Shown: positions 48,584 through 57,363 of the stretch, piece by piece
Layout of the letters: each line of letters begins with the position of its first letter
Numbering within the stretch: the first letter of the stretch is position 1
Origin: Trichothecium roseum
Taxonomy: Eukaryota > Ascomycota > Sordariomycetes > Hypocreales
Direction of reading: 5' to 3'
Length of the DNA stretch: 64,000 bases
NCBI GenBank assembly: GCA_026184415.1
Contig: CM047941.1
Location: forward strand, 1 to 64,000
Made by a program: the position numbers and the translations under genes
Notes under the pieces: model-generated
What the model was told of the DNA's origin: nothing
The model's database searches: none
What the model saw: only the letters and a program-made list of their open reading frames with translations

Positions 48584-49729
48584 GCCTAGGTATAAGGCCT
48601 TAAGGTTAACCCGGACCTTATAGCCCTTCCCGTAAAAGAAGGCGGCCTCGGCCTACCGGCCTATAAAGAGCTAGCCCACGGCCTCTACACAGTAGCCAAG
48701 GAAGCCGCCAGACCTACCTTAGAAGCTATAGGGGTTAAGCTGCCTACTAGCTAGACCAGCCCTATAGCCCTAGCTAGAGAGGTAACGAAGCTAGCTATGA
48801 AAGAGAGGCTGGAAAGGGTCCTGGCTACTCTAGACCCTAACTAGTAAGCTAGCCGGCTAGAAAACGCCGCCTACCTAGGCCGTAAGTAGCTCGACGTCCT
48901 GCCTACGTAAAAATAGCTTATAATCGCGGATAACGAGATTACCGAGGCTATTAGGGCTAGGCTACTAGTCTTTATAAAGCCCCTGGACTTACCTTGTAAC
49001 GCTTGCGGAGCTAGGGTTAGCCTAGGATACGAAGACGTCTACCGCGGCGCGAATAGGCGCTAGATTATTAGGCACGACCAGGTTAATAGGGCCTTCGTAA
49101 GGGCTGCCGGCTCTAACCCGACCCTAGAAGTCGAGAAAGAGCCTAAGGTATCCCTTACGAATAGCCTTAAGGCCGACTTCTCGATAGCCTCGGGAAATAA
49201 GCCTAGCTATTACGATATCTAAATCGTAGTTATTAATAAGGCCGAGGCTAAAGACGACCCGTATAAGACCCTCCGAGAGGCTATATAAGCTAAAAAACTT
49301 AAGTATAGCGCCCTCGGATCGTCTTTCTACCCTATCGTTATCTCGGCAGGCGGCCTTATAAATAAAGAGACGGCGGAAGCTTATAAGGCTATCTAGGCCT
49401 CGATCGGACCGACTACGGCCGGCTAGCTAGATACGTCGATTTCTCTAGCCTTATTAAGGACTAGAGCCGGATTAGCTATATCTATAGCTAGAATATAGGT
49501 AAATCCTACCTATAAGGGACTTTTCTACCGGTAACCTAAGGGATCTCTTTCCTTCTCCTCTTCTCTTTCTATCTCTTTCTCTCTTCTCTTACTTATTTAT
49601 TTTCTTTTCTTTTCTTTTTCCCTTATTTCTTAAGTATTTTCTTCTACCTTTCCTTTCTTCCTTATAACTAAATAGAAAACCAACTAGCGATAAGCTTTAG
49701 ATAACTTAATATACCCTAACTTAACCCTA
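48584..49729 (+). mobile_element. 5'-truncated, RIP-mutated fossil copy of the element
   Basis: Begins within the coding region, about 260 codons downstream of the YLDD box, and runs through the stop codon and 3' UTR to a terminal TTAACCCTA. It differs from the array copies mostly by CpA-to-TpA and TpG-to-TpA changes. It is the oldest identifiable insertion in the element stack and borders the AT-rich zone. Confidence 0.87.
48602..49498 (+). pseudogene. Element endonuclease-region pseudogene
   Basis: Corresponds to the C-terminal third of the element protein (from the KVNPDLIALP region to the terminal ARI). In-frame stops arise from CAG/CAA to TAG/TAA and TGG to TAG changes. The CCHC knuckle is damaged: the His codon is now Tyr and the last Cys codon is changed. 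The original stop is at 49496-49498. Clearly non-functional. Confidence 0.85.
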
Positions 49730-49830
49730 TAATTTAAGTTAGTAATATTATAACGGTATATAAGGGAAAAAATATATATAGGAAGAAGTTTTATTCTTAA
49801 GGATAAGAATTATAGAAAGGAGGAGTATTA

Positions 49831-50377
49831 TATTACGAACTAACGTAACCAGGTTATTTAATATAACTAGAAGGTAGATATTATACCACCTTAAACAGAC
49901 TAATTATAACGATAGTCTAGGATAAAATAACCTATATATTAATTACGAGCTATAGGGTAGGTTATAACGAATATACGTAACCCGGGATATAATTACCTTA
50001 ATTACTAATAAAATAAGATAATTAACTAAGACTCGCTTACCCCGATTACTTAGTAATTAGAATAAGCGAAGTATAACTAATATAATAGCTAGAATTAGCC
50101 AAACCTACTAATTTTAATAAATATCTATAACTATAAGAATACGCTTCTTACCTAGATAGATTATATTCTTTTTAGAATAGCTTTTAATATAATTATTACC
50201 TTATTTATTAATAAACGTAATCTTTACTTAAATATTACCTTTAATAGTAATAGATAACGTAACGTACGATATTATATATTACTCCTAACGCTTTAGGACT
50301 CTACGAATATAAACTATTCGGAAACTATCTTATCCTACCTACCCTATAGTAGTTAGCCTGAGATCACGACCGTTATA
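49831..50377 (+). repeat. Degenerate LTR-like repeat, copy 1 (547 bp)
   Basis: Begins TATTACGAAC and ends ACCGTTATA. Undoing the obvious RIP changes would give TG...CA ends as expected of an LTR. It is immediately preceded by a purine-rich stretch (AGAAAGGAGGAG) like a polypurine tract. It matches the 51076-51622 copy at exactly the same length. The element family is not identified because no internal coding sequence survives. Orientation is inferred from the purine tract. Confidence 0.7.
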
Positions 50378-51028
50378 AGAAAGATCTAAGGATATATTAC
50401 TATATTATACCTCCTACTCGCGAATAAAATTAAGACCTATTAGATTCTCTATCGACGATATAGCGGTATTAGAAAAACTAAATACTAAAGTATATTTAGT
50501 TTTATAAGCGGCCTTTTCTACCTCGATATATTTTAATTCTTCTACTTTATCGATACCCCGCGAGATAATATATATTATTTTCTTAAATTATAATTTTTTT
50601 TATTTTCGTAACTACTCGATTTTAATATTTATCTCTCGATACTATATTTCGACGGCTTCTAACTTAAATTTAAACTTAAAATATTATTACGTAATCTTTT
50701 TAAGTTAAGTAAGAGATAATATAAATATATCGTAATAAAATTATTTATATTAAATATATAATAAATAACGAGAGGAGTTATCTTATAAAAATTTATAAGA
50801 AAACCTACGGCGAGTATAAAAAAAGCACGATAATATATTAATAATAAAATAACGAATAATAATTTTAGTTAAAATATCTTTTCGAATTATAAACTTAGAC
50901 TTTTTAGATTTATAAATATAACTTAATATAATAAAGACGTTAATATAATAAAAAATAATATATAGAAAAAATACTTATAAAAGAAAGTTTAGATTCTTAA
51001 GATAAGAATTATAAAAAAAAGAGTATCG

Positions 51029-51622
51029 TATTACGAATTAATATAATTAAGTTATTTAATATAACTAAAAGGTAGTATTACGAACCAACGTAACCAGGTT
51101 ATTTAATATAACTAGAAGGTAGATACTATACTACCTTAAACGGATTAATTATAACGATAGTCTAGGATAAGATAACCTATATATTAATTATAAACTATAA
51201 GGTAGGTTATAATAAATATATATAACCCGGGATATAATTACCTTAATTACTAATAGAGTAAGATAATTAACTAAGACTCGCTTACCCCGATTACTTAGTA
51301 ATTAGAATAAGCGAAGCGTAATTAATACGACGGCTAGAATTAGCTAAACCTATTAATTCTAGTAAACGTCTATAACTATAAGAATACGCTCCTTACCTAG
51401 ATAGATTATATTCTTTTTAGAATAACTTTTAATATAATTATTACCCTATTTATTAATAAATATAATCTTTACTTAAATATTACCTTTAATAGTAATAGAT
51501 AACGTAACGTACGATATTATATATTACTCTTAACGCCCTAGGACTTTACGAATATAAACTATTCGGAAACTATCTTATCCTACCTACCCTATAGTAGTTA
51601 GCCTAAGATCACGACCGTTATA
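51029..51622 (+). repeat. Degenerate LTR-like repeat, copy 2, with a partial 5' duplication
   Basis: 51076-51622 is a 547-bp copy of the 49831-50377 repeat. It is preceded at 51029-51075 by a further 47-bp copy of the repeat's own start. The flank to the left (about 50930-51028) also matches the flank left of copy 1 (about 49740-49830), so copies 1 and 2 sit in a larger repeated context of about 1.2 kb. The sequence between them (50378-50928) shows no recognisable gene. Confidence 0.68.
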
Positions 51623-52233
51623 GGTAGATAATATACTACCTTAGGTAGACTAATTATAAATAATAGTTTAAGACGAAATAACTTATATATTAGATACGAG
51701 CTATAGGGTAAGTTATAATAGTAATACGTAATTAAATATAATTACTTAATCGCGTAGCGATTATACGATCTTAATCGTAGAATCGCGAAACGATTCTATA
51801 ACTAATATTATAGCTAGAATTAGCTAAACGCGCTAATTTTAGTAAACGTTTATAACTATAAGAACACGCTCTTTACTTAGATAGATTATATTCTTTTTAG
51901 AATAGCTTTTAATATAATTATTACCCTATTTATTAATAAACGTAACCTTTACTTAAATATTACCTTTAATAGTAATAAATAACGTAACGTACGATATTAT
52001 ATATTACTCTTAACGCCTTAGGACTTTACGAATATAACCTATTTAGAAACTATTTTATCTTACCTACCCTATAGTAGTTAGTCTGAGACCACGACCGTTA
52101 TACCTACCTTATAGCTTATATTTAATATATAAGTTATCTCGTCTTATACTATTATTATAATTAGTCCGTCTAAGGTAATATAGTATTTACCTTCTAGCTA
52201 TATTAAATAACCTAGTTACGTTAGTTCGTAATA
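51623..52233. repeat. LTR-like repeat, copy 3 (5'-truncated), plus inverted partial copy
   Basis: 51623-52102 matches the repeat from about base 43 to its ACCGTTATA end. It directly abuts copy 2 on the left. 52103-52233 is the reverse complement of the first 130 or so bases of the same repeat, ending in GTTCGTAATA. The start of copy 3 and the inverted piece therefore form a long imperfect inverted repeat spanning about 51623-52200. This suggests nested insertion or rearrangement before RIP. Confidence 0.65.
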
Positions 52234-52900
52234 CTTTTTAATTATTTTTTAAATTTTATTTTAAAAAAAAATTAATTTTAATAGCTAACCCTAAAATATA
52301 AAAAACGCCTCCGAGAAATAACGTTTCTTATACTAACCCTTACTTATACTTATTAAAAAAAAATTTATAATTTCTAAAAAAAAATTTAATTATTATAATA
52401 TTTAAATAATTATTATTAATAAAATTAAAATTAAAAATATTTTTATAAGATTTTTTAAAAACCTACTTTAATAAAAAAAAATTTATAATATTTTTAAATT
52501 ATATTTTTATTTTATTATTATTTTTATAAATAACTTTATAAATAAAAAAATAATAAAAGCTTATAAAATTATTTAAACTTCTATTAAACTTATTATAATT
52601 AATTAATTAAATATATTAATTTCTTTAGTTTTTTTTAAAAATTAAAGCTAAATTAATTATATTTATAATTAAATATTAAATATTTTTTAAATAAAATTAT
52701 TTATAAAAAGATTTTATTTTTTTTATTTTTTTATATTATTTTTATTATTTATTTTTTATTATTTTATTATTTTATTAAAAAAATTTTAAGCTTTTAGCTT
52801 ATTTTTATATTTTTATTATAAATTATTTTATTTTATAAAATTAAGTTATTTTTATTAAAAATATATTATTTCTTAATTTTTAATTTTTTTAATAATTTTA

Positions 52901-53525
52901 AAGCTGTTTAGTAAATTCTACTTTCTTACTATAGCCCTTATTATAAAACTACGTGTTTTTATAACGGAATTCTCTAAGACGCAAGCATAGTTGTATTGCT
53001 CGGACATCCGTATTTTTGCAAGAACGGATAAACCGGGATATAATAGACGCTAAGAGCTAGACCTCTTACATTGCCTTAGTAGCGTTACAGAGCCATGTAA
53101 CGCTACTAAGTAAAGCTATTAACATTCGGTTACATAGAGATGTTCCCCCTACCTTAAAATACTATAACGTTACATACCTTATACTACTTAATGTACGGCG
53201 TACTCCGACATCCGAGATATGCCAAGATACCGGCAACCCTTTTCTGGCTTTGCAGGACATCCGAGTAGCTAATATCCGAATGAATCTAACCATGTTCCTA
53301 TCATACGGTATACCTCAAACGACTCTAGTGCTTATTGCTGTATATGCTACGATCTAGATAGAAGCACCTGCTCTCTATATTGTAACAAATACTCGTCTTG
53401 GCACCTGGACTACTTTCTATATTTAAGCCAATGTCCCTTGACTCGATTACCATGTTAGACAAGATTCGGTTCACCACAATCCATTCTATATACCTTTGGA
53501 GCGGACAGCATCAAGTTTGCCCATT
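52901..53525. other. Intergenic region upstream of the glycosidase gene
   Basis: Normal-composition sequence without a supported gene. It holds a perfect 15-bp inverted repeat with a 6-base loop at 53075-53110. A TATA-like CTATATTTAAG at about 53417-53427 with a CCAAT right after it lies about 100 bases before the chosen ATG, which would suit a promoter. Confidence 0.5.
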
Positions 53526-54681
53526 ATGTTACTCCGGCTAGCTTTGCAAGCCCTTGTGCTGCTTGAGACAGTCAACTGCCTTCCCCAATTGCCTGAGAAG
53601 AGGTCACCAGGTCGTGTTATTCCCTCTGGTGACCCCGTAGTAATCGACCCCAACGGTGAATACATCCGTGCCAGCTTTATGAACGACGGCAGTATCATCG
53701 CAGGTTATACTGCTCATGAGGATGGCCAGAGCATCCTTCGTGCAGTTCACACAATGGATGGAGCAGCCTCGTGGCAGTATCTTGGAGAGGTTTTCAGGGG
53801 CGACATGGGGACTCATGACATCGACAACGCCATGCCTCTCCAGCTCCCTGGTGGACGTATTCTGTACGCGTACCGCAACCATGACAGAGAAGGCGATGAC
53901 CTGCACTACACATACTTCAGAATCTCTATCTCGTACTCAGATGATGGCGGCGCCAGTTTCAAATACCTGTCTACTGTTGCTGAGAAGGTGCCAGTCCCTG
54001 GAGTTGCCAGTGGTCTATGGGAACCATTCCTCCGTATCGCAAACGATGGGACTCTTCAGTGCTATTATTCCGCGGAGAACAATGGCGATGATCAAGATGG
54101 CTTCATGAAGCATTCCAGCGATGGCGGAGCTACGTGGTCAGACTGGGTCGCAGTGTCTGGTGGTGATGCCTTGTCCAGGGATGGCATGATTGGTGTTGCA
54201 CCTATAGATGGTAACAACCTGATGTGAGTAACAACATTCAATTCGACAGTCCTTGGAAGCAACTGAATAATGTACTGACGGATTTCGCAGCGCTGTATTC
54301 GAGAACACTGAGACTGCATTCTTTACCGTCGACGCCGTCTTCTCCCATGACGATGGCTACAGCTGGGGTGAACGCACCCGCATCTACACTCCGCGCAATG
54401 GCGGTATTGCCGGCGCCCCTCAGGCCTACAACGTATGGGGAACTCTCGTCGTTAGCTTCATGACCAATGAAGATGTTGCAGGCACAAATGGATACGACGG
54501 TGCACAGATGAAGGTGGTTACTAGTACTGATGGCGGGAGGTCTTGGTCGGATAGTGTGGTGGTTGGTGAGGCAGCCTCACATTGGCCTGGTATTTTCAAC
54601 CGCGACCCCACGCACTTCCTTGCGCTTTACTCTAAAGACGGGCTTGGTGCTGTCAGCCAGCTCTACGAGCTTATTGATTAG
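53526..54681 (+). CDS. Secreted GH93-like (sialidase-fold) glycoside hydrolase
   Basis: Two exons, 53526-54223 and 54291-54681, with a 67-base GTGAGT...GCAG intron; 362 residues. The start is the ATG at 53526; the frame is open a little further upstream but only to a TTG. A signal peptide (hydrophobic 1-17, likely cleaved near Cys18) is followed by a Lys-Arg at 25-26 that could be a Kex2 site. Five Asp-box motifs (76-83 degenerate, 138-145, 197-204, 251-258, 311-318) indicate a six-bladed sialidase-type propeller. WEPF (Glu166) and AVFE (Glu237) are spaced like the two catalytic glutamates I recall for fungal GH93 exo-arabinanases, so release of arabinobiose from arabinan is the best guess. 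An uncharacterised exo-sialidase-like role is the alternative. No clear sialidase FRIP motif is seen. It is the first gene inward of the telomeric repeats. Confidence 0.82.
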
Positions 54682-55107
54682 CGAATTGCACTCGCTGCTA
54701 TCGATACCATTCACGAAATTTCACTTCAAGTATACTACGTTGGCTGCAGATAATAGAATGTATATACACCAAATTTACATGGACGCTTTGCCCCAAGGAC
54801 GCTCATGAATATCGTGTTGCTTGGAAACTTCTACTAACAAGATATGAATTCGTGTGTGCTATCTCTGGGTCTTTGTATAGAGTAGTAATAGAAGATAGTG
54901 TCTGTATTTCTGTGGACATATATATGATGATATATAGGCAGACTAAAATATATACTATGTTTGCTTACTAAGCCTTAAGGCGGTCAATCATGGATTTCAC
55001 GCTGATATCGTGAGGGGTTGGCACACAATCTCCACCTTCACTACATATATACTCAAAACTGGAAGCATATCACTCACACATAGTATCATCAGGAAATCTC
55101 ATTCAAA
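54682..55107. other. Intergenic region between glycosidase and hydrolase genes
   Basis: 426 bases without coding potential. It includes an AT-rich stretch with TATATATGATGATATATA near 54918-54937 and a weak TATA-like CATATATAC at about 55044-55052, some 60 bases before the downstream ATG. It probably contains the 3' UTR of the first gene and the promoter of the second. Confidence 0.5.
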
Positions 55108-55998
55108 ATGCAGGCGAGTGAGGAGCTCTTTGTTACACTCCCGACTAGAGTGCGGCTATGCTACCAAACCTTTGGTGATCCGTGTCATCCAGCTGTTATT
55201 TTTGTCCCTGGACATTCTGGATCGATGCTGTCATGGCCGGAGGACATGCTGCGACAGTTCAGCACCGACGAAAATCCACGCTTTATTATTAGGTACGACC
55301 CGAGGGACACTGGGCTATCTACTGAGTTCCCAGTGCCTGCAAACTACAGTTTGACCGACATGGCCAATGATGTCGAGGGACTAGTTGATCACCTTGGCCT
55401 ATCAGCAAAAGGATTCCACATCATCGGTGCAAGCATGGGCGGGCCGGTGGCATATATCGTTACACTCAGACGGCCCTCGCAGGTCAGAAGCTTGACACTC
55501 GCGTTCGCATCACCTGGTGCCACCAAGGACCTGCCGCTCAAGGGTGGAATCGACGTTGCACCCCCTTTCCCCATGGGTATCGGAAACCAAAGACGGGTGT
55601 ATATCGACTTCAACATGGACGTATACGATGCTCTCACCACTCAGCCTGATGCCGAGGAAAGAAAAGAGTTCTTGGATCAAGTGACGGCTACGGTGGACCG
55701 TGAGATGAAATCCGGCACCTTGTACAGCAAAGGTGCAAATCACGGGACTGCTGCTTTTGGTGATCGGCCTGGATTAGAGAGCCTGAAAGACATCAAATGC
55801 CCGACGACGATTATCCAATCCAACCAGGATCCCTACTTTGGCGAGGCACATGGCGAGGCTTTTGCCAGTGTGATCGAGGATTCGGAATACGTTTTATGGA
55901 ATGATGTAGGCCATGAGTTGCCTCGACGGATTTGGGGCAGATTTGCTGAGGTGCTCTTGCGAACGTGGAAGAAAGGAGACGAAAAGTATACGTCCTAG
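55108..55998 (+). CDS. Alpha/beta-hydrolase fold protein
   Basis: Intronless ORF of 296 residues with no signal peptide or membrane segment, so probably intracellular. Seen: oxyanion-type HSGS after PG (34-39), RYDPRDTGLS (62-71) as in many esterase/epoxide-hydrolase-like members, the nucleophile elbow GASMG with Ser109, a likely acid Asp241 in NQDPYF, and His269 in DVGHELP, in canonical order and spacing. A lid region lies at about 145-225. The profile resembles the aclacinomycin-methylesterase/proline-iminopeptidase-like group, but the substrate cannot be assigned. It lies 426 bases downstream of the glycosidase gene on the same strand. The transporter gene is convergent with it, its 3' end 1.4 kb away. 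Confidence 0.85.
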   Translation: MQASEELFVTLPTRVRLCYQTFGDPCHPAVIFVPGHSGSMLSWPEDMLRQFSTDENPRFIIRYDPRDTGLSTEFPVPANYSLTDMANDVEGLVDHLGLSAKGFHIIGASMGGPVAYIVTLRRPSQVRSLTLAFASPGATKDLPLKGGIDVAPPFPMGIGNQRRVYIDFNMDVYDALTTQPDAEERKEFLDQVTATVDREMKSGTLYSKGANHGTAAFGDRPGLESLKDIKCPTTIIQSNQDPYFGEAHGEAFASVIEDSEYVLWNDVGHELPRRIWGRFAEVLLRTWKKGDEKYTS

Positions 55999-56356
55999 GT
56001 ATTGGGGGATATATAAATAGCTAAGATATCACATTAGATCTTCTACTGTCTGATTTTATCTTTCGGAGTGTAAAGGACTGTAAAACTTTTCGCCCAGATA
56101 CTATGTAAGCTAGTAGCAATGTTTCCTAGTAAATAGACATGTTACGGAGTATATTAAACGGCAACTATACAAGGTCGTAGTAACACTAAAGCGCGGTATA
56201 TGAATATCGTGATATAAATAATATCACAAGTGCCTTTTCTCATAAGATATACTATTAGCATTCATGGCATTATTGTATTTATTAGTATTTATTCTTACTC
56301 AGTATTATGTGTGTATTTTATAGAAGTAGGGTAAACGGTACTCCGTATAGTACCAC
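55999..56356. other. Intergenic sequence 3' of the hydrolase gene
   Basis: No coding potential. It contains two copies of a 9-bp motif common in this region: TACGGAGTA at 56143-56151 and TACTCCGTA at 56339-56347. Confidence 0.45.
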
Positions 56357-56579
56357 TATCTCCTTGAGGCCCCTAAGACTTCGCAGATGTAACGACCCGC
56401 TCTTTTTGCCAGCTCCATAGCCCTGCAAGATCGTCATTGGTAGTACATATACTATCATATAAATTTAGTGGCAGACCGTGTACTTCCTACCCGTTAATTT
56501 TCCGGACTAGATTGATCAATGAGAGAGCCCATCCTATCGGGTGGTGACATTGCGAAGTCTTAGGGGCCTCAAGGAGATA
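56357..56579. mobile_element. MITE-like element with about 29-bp perfect terminal inverted repeats
   Basis: Termini 56357-56385 and 56551-56579 are reverse complements over at least 28 bases (CTCCTTGAGGCCCCTAAGAC core). The inner 165 bases are non-coding, giving a total of about 223 bp. TATAGTA occurs just outside both ends but is offset on the left, so a target duplication is not certain. The length and structure suit a non-autonomous DNA transposon; its transposase family is unknown. Confidence 0.72.
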
Positions 56580-57363
56580 TAGTAAGCCCGATTCCGTAAA
56601 TAATACTCCGTACTCCGTACTCCGTAGATCGTCCCCCTTGCGTAAGTAAGCTCGGGCGTGGCATCACAGCAAGTGCCGTCGTATCCGTCAGCTTAACCGA
56701 TTCATATCCCTGCCTATACCCGTTGTCAACGGGGTTTTAACCTGCGGATCCTGTGGACCTGATGTAACTCTTAGGGTCTTCCCTCGAGCTAAGGAGCACG
56801 CCCTGCTATAGTCACTGTCAAGCCAAACCCTGTAATCCTTGATCTGTCTAGCGAAGATTGGGCTTAGACAAGCGTTGGGTGGTCATGGGGCCGGCAAGTA
56901 GTCTTAGCATCCGCGCTCCAAGAGGCCTCGACCGTCGGGTGAAATTGCGGCAGCTCTGATCGGATGTCGTGGGAATTCCGAAGACCAATAGTACCGGCCA
57001 TACGGAGCATATGCCCGTAGTTACATGGACCAGGGGACTTGATACATGCGAGGCTTGAGTAATTTGTACAAGCAGAGTACGGAGTACATGCTAAGGATGT
57101 ACGGACAACATGGAGTAAGGAGTAAGTGCTCCGTAGGCATGCGCAAGTTCTGAATAGCTTAGTTGTTCAACTTGGTATTAAATAAATTATGCTATAGAAA
57201 GTTGTAGCCCGTTGACCGTGCTCTGGAATACGAAAAAAATAGATTTAGGACAAATAATTGCACCTTGCAAAGGTTCGTGCGTGTAATTTTCAGAAATTCG
57301 CATTATCCGATTGCTCAAATCCGACGTCTAACATCAATGTTTTCCTGCCATGACGAACCCCCC
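56580..57363. other. Intergenic, no gene seen
   Basis: 784 bases of ordinary composition with no supported ORF. It holds three overlapping TACTCCGTA motifs (56604-56626) and one TACGGAGTA (57078-57086). The right end is 3' flank of the ABC transporter gene. Confidence 0.5.

Larger units (their letters stand above)
49730..52900. other. AT-rich, RIP-degraded gene-free region
   Basis: No coding potential. CpA and TpG are scarce while CpG remains (many ACG, CGT and CGA triplets), which is the mark of CpA-directed RIP rather than general AT bias. The left part (to 52233) holds LTR-like repeats; 52234-52900 is almost pure A+T with long A and T runs. Composition changes sharply near 52900 to ordinary sequence. 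Confidence 0.85.

Noticed and set aside
49730..52900. Possible hidden genes in the AT-rich block
   Set aside because: All frames are interrupted by frequent stops and the region shows saturating RIP-type mutation.
53496..53525. Upstream extension of the glycosidase from a TTG
   Set aside because: TTG is not expected as a start here; the ATG at 53526 puts the hydrophobic signal peptide exactly at the N-terminus.
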